64,000 bases of DNA from positions 248,001 through 312,000 of the forward strand of contig NZ_AGQV01000002.1 of NCBI RefSeq assembly GCF_000234355.1, in the 5' to 3' direction. The notes beneath the pieces were generated by a model that did no database searches, was not told the DNA's origin, and was given only the letters and a program-made list of their open reading frames with translations. Below, one piece after another: positions 1 to 9,084 of the stretch. This stretch comes from Gluconobacter morbifer G707 (GTDB lineage: Bacteria; Pseudomonadota; Alphaproteobacteria; Acetobacterales; Acetobacteraceae). Positions within the stretch are counted from its first letter, which is position 1, and each line of letters opens with the position of its first letter. The translations under genes were made by a program, and so were the position numbers.

Positions 1-81
1 TGTTTCCACCACATGCCGGTGACGGCGCATGGTTTCACCAATCAGGTCGTGCGTGCCGCGGGGGGGCTGAAGTCCTGCCAT
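1..81 (-). CDS. hisS: Histidine--tRNA ligase, N-terminal fragment (runs off the window)
   Basis: Only the first 27 codons are in the window. They begin [13 protein letters not shown] and carry the PRGTHDL motif found at the start of bacterial histidyl-tRNA synthetases, class II enzymes that charge tRNA-His. The start codon shares one base with the ispG stop (TGATG), so the two genes are translationally coupled and hisS is the last visible gene of the lysC-rodZ-ispG run. The rest of the enzyme lies outside the window, so domain integrity cannot be judged. Confidence 0.85.
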   Translation of the reverse strand, partial: MAGLQPPRGTHDLIGETMRRHRHVVET

Positions 82-1226
82 CAGTTGCCCGCCGGGTCCA
101 TCTGCTTGGCCGTGCTTGCCTCGGCCTTTCCGGCTTCAATATCGGCAACCTTCTGTTCGACCATTTCAACAATATGCTCGATCATGTCACCTGCCGGCAT
201 CGTATGATCCTGACGTCCTGCCGAATAGACCATATGACGACCATTGCCGCCGCCCGTCACACCGAGATCGGTCATCAGTGCCTCACCCGGCCCATTCACG
301 ACGCAGCCGATGATGGACAGCGTGAGCGGGGTCTTGATGTGCTGAAGGCGGTCTTCAAGCGTCTGTACGGTTTCCACCACATTGAAGCCCTGACGGGCGC
401 AGGACGGGCAGGAAATGATCTTCACACCGCGATGACGCAGGCCGAGGGACTTCAGGATATCCCAGCCCACGAGCACTTCCTCTTCTGGCGCGGCGGAAAG
501 GGAGACGCGCATGGTGTCACCCACACCGGCCCAGAGCAGATTCCCCAGCCCGATAGAGGATTTCACCGTTCCCGCCCGCTTGGAGCCAGCTTCCGTGATG
601 CCGATATGCAGGGGATGGTCACAGCAGTCAGCAAGCTGTTGATAGGCAGCAACGGCCATGAAGACATCCGAAGCCTTCACGCTGATCTTGAATTCATGAA
701 AGTCATGATCTTCAAGAATTTTAGCGTGTTCCAGGGCACTTTCGACAAGTGCTTCCGGGTTGGGTTCACCGTATTTCTCAAGCAGGTGCTTTTCCAGTGA
801 TCCGGCGTTCACACCGATCCGGATGGAACAGCCATAATCCCTGGCGGCATTCACCACTTCGCGCACACGTTCGGCACTGCCGATATTGCCGGGGTTGATG
901 CGCAGGCAGGCAGCCCCGGCCTTTGCCGCTTCAATGGCGCGTTTGTAGTGGAAATGAATATCCGCAACGATCGGAACGTTCACTTCATGCACGATTTCCT
1001 TGAGAGCCTCGGTACTGGCTTCATCGGGACAGGAAACGCGCACGATGTCCACGCCTGCCAGTTCGGCACGGCGGATCTGCTCGATCGTGGCCTGCGCGTC
1101 GGATGTCAGGGTGTTGGTCATGGTCTGCACGGAGATCGGCGCATCACCACCGACCGCAACCTTTCCGACATGAATCTGGCGCGACTTGCGACGCTCGATA
1201 TGCTGATAAGGGCGGTAGCTGCTCAT
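81..1226 (-). CDS. ispG: 4-hydroxy-3-methylbut-2-en-1-yl diphosphate synthase (flavodoxin)
   Basis: IspG (GcpE) carries out the penultimate step of the MEP isoprenoid pathway, reductively opening the cyclic diphosphate MEcPP to HMBPP with a [4Fe-4S] cluster. The 381-residue protein has the TIM-barrel N-terminal half ([33 protein letters not shown]). Its C-terminal half contains the cluster ligands: CPSCAR near residue 273, the later Cys in [10 protein letters not shown] and the Glu that follows. Length matches the family's bacterial form without the plant insert. It sits between rodZ and hisS and overlaps the hisS start by one base, a common proteobacterial neighbourhood. Confidence 0.97.
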   Translation of the reverse strand: MSSYRPYQHIERRKSRQIHVGKVAVGGDAPISVQTMTNTLTSDAQATIEQIRRAELAGVDIVRVSCPDEASTEALKEIVHEVNVPIVADIHFHYKRAIEAAKAGAACLRINPGNIGSAERVREVVNAARDYGCSIRIGVNAGSLEKHLLEKYGEPNPEALVESALEHAKILEDHDFHEFKISVKASDVFMAVAAYQQLADCCDHPLHIGITEAGSKRAGTVKSSIGLGNLLWAGVGDTMRVSLSAAPEEEVLVGWDILKSLGLRHRGVKIISCPSCARQGFNVVETVQTLEDRLQHIKTPLTLSIIGCVVNGPGEALMTDLGVTGGGNGRHMVYSAGRQDHTMPAGDMIEHIVEMVEQKVADIEAGKAEASTAKQMDPAGN

Positions 1227-1285
1227 GGTTTACCTCTTCGTGCCCGCTTGCGGGGTTTCTGGCTCTGGGGCGTCGTGTCGCCAGT

Positions 1286-2563
1286 TTAGTGCGACGGGGA
1301 TGATTGTTCCAGTTGTCGGGCGTTCAGATCATCAGCTGAAACATTTTCCGAAGGCGCTGCCGCCTTTCGGGGTTGGGGTGTCACATGGGGAACGAATGAC
1401 GCTGGCGGCGGCTCGCCCCCGGACGATTCGGCCTCGCTGGGAGAAGCATCCGGGGAAATGTCCGTCGGTGTCGGTGCAGACGGCTGAACCGGCAGGGCAA
1501 CTCCCCGTCCGAAAACACCGGTCCGGATGGCATCTTCCGTAACCTCGACATTGCGCCGGACTTCACCCGCCCGCCCGAGAGGCGCGCTCGTTGTTCCGTC
1601 GGCAGACAGAACAACGCCACCGGCATTGCCAAAGGACATATGGAAAGGCTCGGCATTGCTGTCACCCTGCCAGCTTTCCCCGGCCTTCAGAAGACGGGAC
1701 AAAACAACATGTCCGTCCTTGTCCTTGACCTGCATCCAGACGGGCGCCAGCGTCCGAACGACCACACTTCCAGCAGGCACCGCAGGCGGAAGGGACGCTG
1801 CAGGCTCAGAAGCCGGCGCATTTTCCGTCGTGGGGGCCTGCGCGTCCTGAAAATCGGATTTCTCCGATGGGACCGGATCTGCAGAAGAGCCAGGCGGCCC
1901 CTCATTTTCCGTTACCTCTCCAGCTACAGGAGGAGAAGGAACGGAAGAGGCCTCCTGCTGTACCGGTCCTTCACTGTTCGATGGCACTTGCGGGACGGTT
2001 GGCCGGGAAGCCGGAAGAACATCATCCGGCCGGAGCGACGGTGCACGTCCGGGCATGACCGAAGCGACCTGCGGAGACGTCGTGGCAGGGGTGGCGGCAC
2101 CAGGCATCAGTTCGGCAACAGGAGGCGCGTGCCGTGTGGCGGGTATGTCGTGGGCCGTGAAACGGTACCAGCCGACATAGGCCACGACCACAACAGCCAG
2201 CCCGACCCCGACCAGCAGACCAACGGGCACCCCGCGATCTCCCTCGGGCTGCGGGAAGACGAGTTCGGTTTTCGGGCTGGCCTGACCACGGCTTTCACGC
2301 CGGAACCTTGCTACCAGCGCATCGGCATCCAGGTCCATTGCTGTCGCGTAGGTCCGCAGGAAGCCCACAGCATAGGCCACACCGGGCAAAGCCCGCAGAT
2401 CATCCGCCTCCAGGGCCACAAGCAGTTTTGGCCGGATCTTCAGCCACTGGGCCACATCCCCGATCTGCCACCCCAGTTCTTCACGACGCAGGCGAAGAAC
2501 CGTTCCGACACTCGGTTGGTCGGACCGCAGGGGCATCATTCGGTCAGGGGAAACAGGTGCCAT
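1286..2563 (-). CDS. rodZ: RodZ-like cell-shape protein: HTH, one membrane span, C-terminal DUF4115
   Basis: The 425-residue protein has a cytoplasmic helix-turn-helix domain (about residues 18-90, with the characteristic VAYAVGFLRTYA), a single membrane span at about 112-133, a long Pro/Ser/Glu-rich periplasmic linker and a DUF4115-type beta domain (about 268-350). A second low-complexity Pro/Ser tail follows. RodZ links MreB filaments to the elongation machinery. Its place immediately upstream of ispG is the conserved one. The unusually long linkers on both sides of DUF4115 make it longer than the E. coli protein (337 aa). Later ATGs at 2539 and 2536 are possible starts; no strong ribosome site decides. 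Confidence 0.88.
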   Translation of the reverse strand: MAPVSPDRMMPLRSDQPSVGTVLRLRREELGWQIGDVAQWLKIRPKLLVALEADDLRALPGVAYAVGFLRTYATAMDLDADALVARFRRESRGQASPKTELVFPQPEGDRGVPVGLLVGVGLAVVVVAYVGWYRFTAHDIPATRHAPPVAELMPGAATPATTSPQVASVMPGRAPSLRPDDVLPASRPTVPQVPSNSEGPVQQEASSVPSPPVAGEVTENEGPPGSSADPVPSEKSDFQDAQAPTTENAPASEPAASLPPAVPAGSVVVRTLAPVWMQVKDKDGHVVLSRLLKAGESWQGDSNAEPFHMSFGNAGGVVLSADGTTSAPLGRAGEVRRNVEVTEDAIRTGVFGRGVALPVQPSAPTPTDISPDASPSEAESSGGEPPPASFVPHVTPQPRKAAAPSENVSADDLNARQLEQSSPSH

Positions 2564-2573
2564 CCAGGATTAC

Positions 2574-3617
2574 TCAGGCCGGGACGTGAACGCGGGCTTC
2601 CCGCTGTTCGATGGCCGTCACGGCCTCACTGACCAGCGTCTGGATGATCTCGGCGACCGGCTTGACCGCCTTGACCATGCCCACGGACTGACCTGCCATG
2701 ACAGAACCGTTTTCCACGTCTCCTTCGATCACCGCGCGCCGCAGCGCACCGGACCAGAAATGTTCGATGGAAAGCAATGCTTCCTGCTTTGTAAGTTCCC
2801 CGTCGAGGAATTTCTGCAGGGCCTCGCTCTGAAGCTGCCGGAAGCGGCGTCCTCCTTCATTGGCCAGCCCGCGCACCGGAATGACCGGGAACATCTCGTC
2901 AAGCTGAACGGTTGTAACCGCATCGCGGGCATTGGCGCGCAGAAAAGCCTTTTTGAAATTCTCATGCGCAATGCTCTCGGTGGAGGCAGCAAAGATCGTT
3001 CCGAGCTGCGCACCGGATGCGCCCTGTTCGAGATAGGAGACAATGGCATCTCCCCGCCCCAGACCACCCGCCACAAAGACGGGGACGTCGCGAATATGCG
3101 GCAGGATTTCCTGCGCGAGGACCGTCAAGGATACTGGACCAACATGCCCACCCGCTTCCGAGCCTTCGATCACGAGCGCTTCGATCCCCATCTTCACGAG
3201 CCGCTTGCCCAGCGCCAAGGCAGGTGCAAACCCGATCACCCGGGCGCCGCCGTCACGCACGCGGCGGATGGTGGCGCTCGAAGGCACACCACCAGCCAGA
3301 ACGATATGCGAGACATCATGCGCCAGACAGACATCGACCAGTCTGTCGAGGTCGGGATGCATGGTGATGAGGTTCACGCCGAAGGGTTTTTTCGTCAGAG
3401 CCTGCGTGGCGACGATTTCCTCTTCCAGACGATCGGGCGACATTGCCCCACAGGCAATGACGCCGAACCCGCCGGCATTGGAAATGGCCGACACCAGATG
3501 CCGCTCACTGACCCATGACATTGCCCCACCGAGAATAGCGAATTCACTGCCCAAGAAATCGCATCCCGGCTTCCACAGCCGGTCGAGTGTCGCGCGGGCG
3601 CTGAGTGAGGTGTTCAC
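2574..3617 (-). CDS. NAD(P)H-dependent flavin oxidoreductase, nitronate monooxygenase family
   Basis: The 347-residue TIM-barrel FMN protein belongs to the 2-nitropropane dioxygenase/YrpB family. It shows the substrate-entry N-terminus (AILGGAMSWVS), the conserved EGSEAGGHVG loop and the phosphate-binding region (VFVAGGLGRGDAI, GAQLGTIFAAS). Members oxidise alkyl nitronates, and some are FabK-type enoyl-ACP reductases; the sequence alone does not separate these. Its ATG overlaps the lysC stop by four bases (ATGA) and rodZ starts 10 bases after it, so it is translated from the lysC operon. Why this enzyme follows aspartate kinase is unclear. Confidence 0.85.
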   Translation of the reverse strand: MNTSLSARATLDRLWKPGCDFLGSEFAILGGAMSWVSERHLVSAISNAGGFGVIACGAMSPDRLEEEIVATQALTKKPFGVNLITMHPDLDRLVDVCLAHDVSHIVLAGGVPSSATIRRVRDGGARVIGFAPALALGKRLVKMGIEALVIEGSEAGGHVGPVSLTVLAQEILPHIRDVPVFVAGGLGRGDAIVSYLEQGASGAQLGTIFAASTESIAHENFKKAFLRANARDAVTTVQLDEMFPVIPVRGLANEGGRRFRQLQSEALQKFLDGELTKQEALLSIEHFWSGALRRAVIEGDVENGSVMAGQSVGMVKAVKPVAEIIQTLVSEAVTAIEQREARVHVPA

Positions 3618-4939
3618 GAGGATGCCTCCTCCTGCCTGTCGAGGCCATAGGCGGCATGCAGTGCGCGCATGGCGAGTTCGGTATATTCCGAATCGATCAG
3701 AACGGAGATCTTGATTTCACTGGTCGAGATGACCTGCACGTTGATGCCACGTTCGGACAGCGTGCGGAACATGGTAGCGGCCAGCCCGGCGCTGGAACGC
3801 ATCCCAATCCCGACCACACTGATTTTCACCACGTTATGTGACGCCAGCAGTTCACCATACTGAACTTCCTCACGGGCCTTTTCCAGCACGGCCCGCGCGG
3901 CGGCTTCATCCGTCTTGCTGACCGTGAAGGTCATGTTGGTCAGATTGTCCGTACCAACGCTCTGGACGATCATGTCCACATTGATGTTGGCTGCCGCAAG
4001 CGGACCAAAGATCGCAGCGGCAATACCCGGACGGTCCGGAATGCTGCGCACGGAGATTTTTGCTTCATCATGCGAGTTGGCAATCCCCGCGACCAGTTCC
4101 TTCTCCACGATTTCGTCCTCATCCACTACAAGCGATCCGCTCTCGTCATCCGTATCCGAGAACGATGACAGAACCCGGACGCGGACTTTCTCGCGCATGG
4201 CGAGACCGACGCTGCGGGTCTGAAGTACCTTGGCTCCGACGGAAGCCAGTTCAAGCATCTCCTCATAGGTAATGCGATCCAGCCGTTTGGCATTTTTCAC
4301 GATGCGCGGGTCCGTCGTGTAAATACCGTCCACGTCGGTATAGATATCACACTGGTCCGCCCGGATGGCCGCGGCGATGGCGACGGCGGATGTATCCGAT
4401 CCCCCGCGCCCCAGCGTCGCAATCCGCCCGTCCGGGCCAACACCCTGGAAACCGGCGATCACGGGGACAACTCCATCATCAAGGCATTCCAGCAGCGCAG
4501 TGCCGTCAATATCCTCGATGGCGGCTTTTCCATGCGCATCATCGGTGAGCAGCGGAATCTGCCATCCCTGAAAGGAACGGGACTTCACGCCAAGCGCCTG
4601 AAGGGCGATGGCGGTCAGGCCGCTCGTCACCTGTTCACCCGCCGCAACAACGGCATCATATTCCCTGGGATCGGCCAGGGCATCCAACTCGGCGCAGTAG
4701 CCGACCATGCGGTTCGTCACGCCAGCCATGGCGGACACTACGACCGCGACACGACGCCCACGGTTCACCTCGGTTTTCACCTGCCGTGCCACGTTGCGGA
4801 TACGCTCGATATTACCGACAGACGTACCGCCAAATTTCATGACGATCGTTTTCCGTTTCCCGTTTGCCGCTTCCGAAGCGGAATGACTGGCAACACGACC
4901 GGAAACATGGTCGCGGACAGGAGTATCGGACATGGACAT
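3614..4939 (-). CDS. lysC: Aspartate kinase (aspartokinase)
   Basis: LysC phosphorylates aspartate, the first committed step to lysine, diaminopimelate, threonine and methionine. It has the amino-acid-kinase signature KFGGTSVG, the GRGGSDTSAVA and TDVDGIYTTDPR stretches, and two C-terminal ACT repeats (SVRSIPDRPGIAA and SVVGIGMRSSAG) where feedback effectors bind. The start is uncertain. ATG 4939 (441 aa) has GGAG 11 bases upstream, while ATG 4840, directly before KFGG, gives 408 aa, nearer the usual length, but with only a weak ribosome site. The frame stays open upstream to 5098, which I consider non-coding. dapA, the next lysine-pathway committed step, lies at 29 kb. Confidence 0.93.
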   Translation of the reverse strand: MSMSDTPVRDHVSGRVASHSASEAANGKRKTIVMKFGGTSVGNIERIRNVARQVKTEVNRGRRVAVVVSAMAGVTNRMVGYCAELDALADPREYDAVVAAGEQVTSGLTAIALQALGVKSRSFQGWQIPLLTDDAHGKAAIEDIDGTALLECLDDGVVPVIAGFQGVGPDGRIATLGRGGSDTSAVAIAAAIRADQCDIYTDVDGIYTTDPRIVKNAKRLDRITYEEMLELASVGAKVLQTRSVGLAMREKVRVRVLSSFSDTDDESGSLVVDEDEIVEKELVAGIANSHDEAKISVRSIPDRPGIAAAIFGPLAAANINVDMIVQSVGTDNLTNMTFTVSKTDEAAARAVLEKAREEVQYGELLASHNVVKISVVGIGMRSSAGLAATMFRTLSERGINVQVISTSEIKISVLIDSEYTELAMRALHAAYGLDRQEEASS

Positions 4940-5112
4940 CGCGGAAAAGGCTCCAGTACGTGTCTGGCGTTGCGCGCTCGGGTCTGGCATCCGGTACGGC
5001 ACGAACATGAAGCCGGCCGGGTTTCTGAACAGACTCTGCCGGTCCACATACTCGTCTCGCTCCGTCGCGTCCAGATGACGCGCGTCATGCGGACACATAG
5101 AAGGACATTCTG

Positions 5113-5868
5113 ATGGCCACGGACAGCTTTTCAGGGACCGCTTTCCGCCGTGCTTCGGTTTCAGAAACGGAAATCGCCCATTTCAGCGCTCTTGCTGAAA
5201 ACTGGTGGAACCCGCGTGGCCCGATGGCGCCCCTTCATGCCATGAATCCGCTGCGTACACAGTGGGTCCAGAAACACACCATCGCTCTTGCCGCTACGCG
5301 CGGCGAACCGCTTTCCCTGCTGGACATTGGCTGTGGCGCGGGGCTGGCCAGCGAAGCATACGCAAAGCTGGGCTTCAACACACTGGGCATCGATGCCAGC
5401 GAAGCCGCCATCCGTGCAGCCGAAACGCATGTGAACGATCATCCGCTACCTCCTGGTTCCGGCTCTCTTTTCTATCGCTGCGGCAGCGCGGAAGACCTAG
5501 TGGATGAGAGAGCACGCTTTGACGTCGTCAATGCTCTTGAAATCATTGAGCATGTGAACGACCCGCAGGAATTTCTCAACATGCTGTCTACCCTCACAAC
5601 TCCGGGCGGCATGGTGGCGGTTTCCACAATGAATCGTACGCCGCGTTCCTTTGCCATGGCCAAGATCGGGGCAGAATATCTGCTACGGATGCTTCCGGTT
5701 GGCACACATGACTGGAAGAAATTCATCCGCCCCGAAGATCTGGCCGCCATGGCGCGTCGGGCCGGCCTGAGGATGACAGATATTGCGGGCATGAGCTATC
5801 TGCCGCCCCGCTGGCGCATCACCCGGGATACGGGCGTGAATTACATTGCCATGTTCCGTAAGGACTGA
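5113..5868 (+). CDS. ubiG: Ubiquinone biosynthesis O-methyltransferase
   Basis: UbiG performs both SAM-dependent O-methylations of ubiquinone synthesis. The 251-residue class I methyltransferase shows the N-terminal signature FSALAENWWNPRGPMAPLHAMNPLR, SAM-binding motif LLDIGCGAGLASE near residue 75, VNALEIIEHV and the family C-terminus ending in DTGVNYIAMFRK. It is divergent from lysC, a gene pairing common in alphaproteobacteria. Ubiquinone is the electron acceptor of the periplasmic dehydrogenases of acetic acid bacteria, so this step is central to their energy metabolism (inference from the presumed host). Confidence 0.96.
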   Translation: MATDSFSGTAFRRASVSETEIAHFSALAENWWNPRGPMAPLHAMNPLRTQWVQKHTIALAATRGEPLSLLDIGCGAGLASEAYAKLGFNTLGIDASEAAIRAAETHVNDHPLPPGSGSLFYRCGSAEDLVDERARFDVVNALEIIEHVNDPQEFLNMLSTLTTPGGMVAVSTMNRTPRSFAMAKIGAEYLLRMLPVGTHDWKKFIRPEDLAAMARRAGLRMTDIAGMSYLPPRWRITRDTGVNYIAMFRKD

Positions 5869-5871
5869 ATG

Positions 5872-5897
5872 AAAAAGGGCGCCCCGGGAGGCGCCCT
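5872..5897 (-). terminator. Rho-independent terminator between convergent ubiG and lactonase genes
   Basis: A perfect 7-bp stem (GGGCGCC at 5877-5883 with GGCGCCC at 5890-5896) has a 6-base loop. Read on the minus strand it is followed by five T, so it should end lactonase transcription; read on the plus strand it has only a short TT tail but may also stop ubiG. Confidence 0.8.
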
Positions 5898-5920
5898 TCC
5901 TGCACGGTCAGGAATACGGG

Positions 5921-7192
5921 TCAGACTTCCGTATTCATGAACGCGAATGTGGTCGGACTGCCCACGGGTGTGAAATTATCCGTAAACGCCAGCTGGCCTG
6001 TTTTCTTGTCCACTTTGAAGGAGGTCACGGCATCCGAACGCTGGTTGGCACAGAAGAGGAACGTGCCTGACGGATCGAACATCATGGCGCGTCCGTAATC
6101 CGCGTGCATCCAGACTTCATCCTGGAGGTTGAGCGTGCCATCCGATGCGATGGCGAAAACAGCCAGGGAATCACCGAGGCGATTGGAGGCGTAAACGTAT
6201 TTCCCACTGGCGGAGATCAGAATTTCCGCTGCCAGGGTCGATCCGCGGAAATGGGACGTGACCGTACTGACCGTCTGGATATTGCTGATGGCTCCCGTCG
6301 CCGGATCGAAGGTGGAAACGACGATTTTCGAATCCTGTTCACACAGGTTGTAGAGAATACGCCCCGTATGATTGAACCGGAAATGCCGCGGCGCCGAGCC
6401 GGGCTCCATATCGTAATAGGGCGTCTTGGCCGGGATCAGCTTGCCCTTCGCCAGATCGAGCGTCCAGACATAGATCCGGTCAAGCCCGGCATCATCCGCC
6501 AGAACATACTTACCGCTGGGATCCGAATGGATCATGTGCGGATGTGACCCCGAATGATCGGAAATCGCAAAGTTACCCTGTGGATTGTCAGACGCGCGTT
6601 CGGGCTGGTGCGGACCGGTATTGTGCACCACGTCCGTTGCCGCTCCGAGAGAACCGTCACTGCGGATTGGAAGGACGGCAACGCAGCCTCCCATATAGTT
6701 CGCGACGAGAACATAACGTCCGGAATGATGAATGCTCAGGTGAGCCGGAACCGCGCCTTCGGAACTGACAGCATTGAGTTTGCGCAATGAACCGGTTTTG
6801 CCATCAACGGCAAAAGCCGTGACCGCCCCGTCCCCATCCTTGTTGAAATCGTTGATCTCACTGAGAGCGTACAGAAAACGCTTGTCCTCTGAGAGCACGA
6901 TGAAAGACGGACTGGCAATATCCATGAACGTCGAGATCGGGGTCAGGACTCCGCTCTCACGATCCATTTCGAAAACGGAAATCCCCTGCCCGTTTCCTGC
7001 CTCGTTTCCCGGCGGGCCATGCTTCGTATAGCCGCCGACAAAACAGATCGTTTTGGAGACCGGTTTCGGGGGTGGCGGCGGTGTTGGCGTGGAAGGAGTC
7101 GTATCAGCGGCACGGACAGTACCTGTGCCTATGGCTGCGACACCCGCGGCCAGCCCGAACGCTACGCTACGACGGGAAACAGGGTGGGACAT
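5921..7192 (-). CDS. Exported beta-propeller lactonase (6-phosphogluconolactonase-like, PF10282 family)
   Basis: The 423-residue protein starts with a twin-arginine-type signal (SRRSVAFGLAAGVAAIGTG, cleavage near residue 28 after VRA) and a short Pro-rich linker. A seven-bladed propeller follows, with repeated motifs such as YALSEIND, HLSIHHSGRYVLVANYMGG, HPHMIHSDPSGKYVLADD and PRHFRFNHTGRILYNLCEQ. These are typical of the lactonase/YbhE family that hydrolyses sugar lactones. Export suggests action on periplasmic lactones such as glucono-1,5-lactone made by membrane PQQ-glucose dehydrogenase; that substrate is inference. It stands alone between a terminator and the DUF2147 gene. Confidence 0.85.
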   Translation of the reverse strand: MSHPVSRRSVAFGLAAGVAAIGTGTVRAADTTPSTPTPPPPPKPVSKTICFVGGYTKHGPPGNEAGNGQGISVFEMDRESGVLTPISTFMDIASPSFIVLSEDKRFLYALSEINDFNKDGDGAVTAFAVDGKTGSLRKLNAVSSEGAVPAHLSIHHSGRYVLVANYMGGCVAVLPIRSDGSLGAATDVVHNTGPHQPERASDNPQGNFAISDHSGSHPHMIHSDPSGKYVLADDAGLDRIYVWTLDLAKGKLIPAKTPYYDMEPGSAPRHFRFNHTGRILYNLCEQDSKIVVSTFDPATGAISNIQTVSTVTSHFRGSTLAAEILISASGKYVYASNRLGDSLAVFAIASDGTLNLQDEVWMHADYGRAMMFDPSGTFLFCANQRSDAVTSFKVDKKTGQLAFTDNFTPVGSPTTFAFMNTEV

Positions 7193-7286
7193 GACGGTTC
7201 CACGATCCTTTCAGTTTGGCCAAGGCAGCCTTCCGCCCTTTGCGTGGCAGGATGCCACTGGAAGACAGACGGACTGCCGGCTCAGA

Positions 7287-7760
7287 TCAGCCGCGATTGG
7301 CAGGCAGCTTGCAGCGGGGTCCGACAGGTGAACCCTTGTAACGGGTCCAGGTTTCAGTCTCGCCCAGCAGGGGCATTCCGAGCACGAACCCACGCAATTT
7401 CAGAACATCGGACCCGGAAGTCCAGATGCGCGCCTGATAGACCCGCCCCGTCCGGGGATCAAGGATGTGACCCTGCCATTTCTGGTCTTCAATCGGAACA
7501 AAGTCCGTCAGCATCCACAATCCGCACTCAGACCGCCCCCAGACATCCTTTGGGATATCCTTGTCGTAATCCAGACCAATCAGCTGACCGCACAGCATGT
7601 GCCCACAGGGTTTGATGGAAAAAAGCCCGTCATGATCAGCGGAAAGCCAGAGACCCTCTTCCGGAATTTCCGAAGACAGTTCAGAAGGTTGGCCTGTCTG
7701 AGCCTGTACCTGCGGCGCAAGGACTGCCAGCAGGATTACCGCAATCGCTCCCCACCGCAT
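7287..7760 (-). CDS. Exported DUF2147 family protein
   Basis: The 157-residue protein has a clear Sec signal peptide (hydrophobic run AVILLAVLAP, cleavage near residue 20 after VQA). Its core matches DUF2147: an SIKPCGHMLCGQLIGL stretch, two further Cys-containing turns and a DPRTGRVYQARIW segment, ending in ETWTRYKG. The family is a small periplasmic lipocalin-like beta barrel with no settled function. The gene starts one base before the glutaredoxin stop codon ends upstream, so it is probably cotranscribed with grxC and comF. Confidence 0.85.
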   Translation of the reverse strand: MRWGAIAVILLAVLAPQVQAQTGQPSELSSEIPEEGLWLSADHDGLFSIKPCGHMLCGQLIGLDYDKDIPKDVWGRSECGLWMLTDFVPIEDQKWQGHILDPRTGRVYQARIWTSGSDVLKLRGFVLGMPLLGETETWTRYKGSPVGPRCKLPANRG

Positions 7761-8018
7761 TCAGGAAACACCCAGCAGGGAATTGAGCTGTCCGGCACGT
7801 TCGAGCCCCATGAGATCGTCACAGCCTCCAAGTCCCTGCCCGTTCACGAAAATCTGCGGCACGGTCCGCCGCCCGGAACGCCGGATCGACTCTTCACGCT
7901 CCGCCGTTCCGTGAGGAGCGTTGATTTCCTTGAAGGGAACGCCCTTGGCTGCAAGGAGGTCAACGGCGTGTATGCAATAAGGACATCCAGGTTGGGTATA
8001 AATTTCGATTTTCGGCAT
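7761..8018 (-). CDS. grxC: Glutaredoxin 3
   Basis: An 85-residue dithiol glutaredoxin. It has the active site CPYC in TQPGCPYCIHA near residue 11, the cis-Pro TVPQIFVNG and the GGCDDL glutathione-binding turn. It reduces protein disulfides and mixed glutathione disulfides in the cytoplasm. The start at 8018 (MPKIEIYTQ) is chosen because it gives the exact family N-terminus; the frame is open upstream to 8111 but that part overlaps comF. It abuts the DUF2147 gene directly. Confidence 0.95.
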   Translation of the reverse strand: MPKIEIYTQPGCPYCIHAVDLLAAKGVPFKEINAPHGTAEREESIRRSGRRTVPQIFVNGQGLGGCDDLMGLERAGQLNSLLGVS

Positions 8019-8025
8019 CTTATCC

Positions 8026-8799
8026 TCATTCCTGGAGAAACGGCGTGCCCTGTTCATCCACCCTGCCGGTCCGGGCTGCAACAAGAATATCGACGTTTTT
8101 GGCTCCCGCATTCAAGAGCGCTGTTACACAGGCTGTCGCTGTTGCCCCTGTTGTCAGCACATCATCTACCAGAAGAACCGATTCTCCATAGAGAGCGCCA
8201 ATCCGTTTTTCGCTCATGACCACCGCATGCTTCATCTCATTCCTCCGCTCCGCCGGAGAGAGGCGGGCCAAAGCGTGGGTGGATCTGACACGCTTGAGCC
8301 CATCGACAACACATCGGAGATGACGATCCGAAGCAATGTGACGGGCCAGCAGGGCTGCCTGGTTATATTTTCGGCGTCTTAGTCTGGCCCGATAAAGCGG
8401 CACAGGCACCACAACCGTCGTCTCAGAAAGTATGTCATACCCGGCGATGATCATCTGCCGGGCAAGAACTGCCGCATTTTCTGTGTGATCCGAATATTTC
8501 AGGGGCAGGATCAGCCTGCGGGACCAGTCGTCATACAGAAAGGCGGCACGTGCAGACCGCCAGACAGGAGGATGGGCGCTGCAATTCGTGCAGACTATGT
8601 CCCGACCGCCCGCGGCTTCACTGTCCAGAGGAACGCCACACCGTCTGCAACAGGGATAGACAATGCGCTGCGCGGACCGGAAACAGTCAGCACAGAACGC
8701 CCCTTCCGTCATGACGTCTTCTCCGCAGGCCGAACAGGTCGGAGGCAGAAGAACGTTCAGAAGACCCCGCTTCAGGCGGGCAAGAGAAAGGAAAAACAC
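8026..8799 (-). CDS. comF: ComF family protein (phosphoribosyltransferase fold)
   Basis: The 257-residue protein has the ComF architecture. An N-terminal double zinc-ribbon-like region has four CxxC pairs (CSAC, CADC, CRRC, CTNC). A type I phosphoribosyltransferase domain follows, with the PRPP loop VLLVDDVLTTGATA near residue 215 and the family segment YNQAALLAR. ComF proteins are needed for DNA uptake in naturally transformable bacteria but also occur widely elsewhere. The related competence gene comM in this window is frameshifted, so competence cannot be assumed. It lies 9 bases after the DUF3553 gene. Confidence 0.9.
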   Translation of the reverse strand: MFFLSLARLKRGLLNVLLPPTCSACGEDVMTEGAFCADCFRSAQRIVYPCCRRCGVPLDSEAAGGRDIVCTNCSAHPPVWRSARAAFLYDDWSRRLILPLKYSDHTENAAVLARQMIIAGYDILSETTVVVPVPLYRARLRRRKYNQAALLARHIASDRHLRCVVDGLKRVRSTHALARLSPAERRNEMKHAVVMSEKRIGALYGESVLLVDDVLTTGATATACVTALLNAGAKNVDILVAARTGRVDEQGTPFLQE

Positions 8800-8808
8800 C
8801 CCGAAGGG

Positions 8809-8994
8809 CTAGCTGGAAACAGTCTTCAGTTCAACACGGGACGCATCAATCAGCACTTTTCCTTCGTGCTGAAAATTGACTGTTACGCGCTCGCCAATCG
8901 CTGATTGCACTTGGCCCCATCCCCATTCCGGATGGCCAGGGTGGTGGACAATCTGTCCAGGTTCCAGAAAGGACCGGAAAGGGGTGAACGTCAT
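8809..8994 (-). CDS. DUF3553 domain protein
   Basis: A 61-residue protein. The core PGQIVHHPGHPEWGWGQVQS is the DUF3553 signature, a small SH3-like barrel also found at the C-terminus of some UvrD/CarD-like proteins. No catalytic residues are evident. In alphaproteobacteria it commonly sits next to comF, as here. Its role is unknown; a nucleic-acid or protein-binding function would be a guess. Confidence 0.85.
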   Translation of the reverse strand: MTFTPFRSFLEPGQIVHHPGHPEWGWGQVQSAIGERVTVNFQHEGKVLIDASRVELKTVSS

Positions 8995-9084
8995 TGACGA
9001 TATGCCGTAGTTACGGATGCGCGGAAATTTCCACTGGAAATCACTGCAACGTGAAATCCAGCGGAAAAGTCAATTCGCGACCAG

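Noticed and set aside
4940-5112. Possible lysine riboswitch or attenuator before lysC
   Set aside because: No leader peptide or riboswitch core pairing could be traced on the minus strand; only a weak ribosome site is visible.
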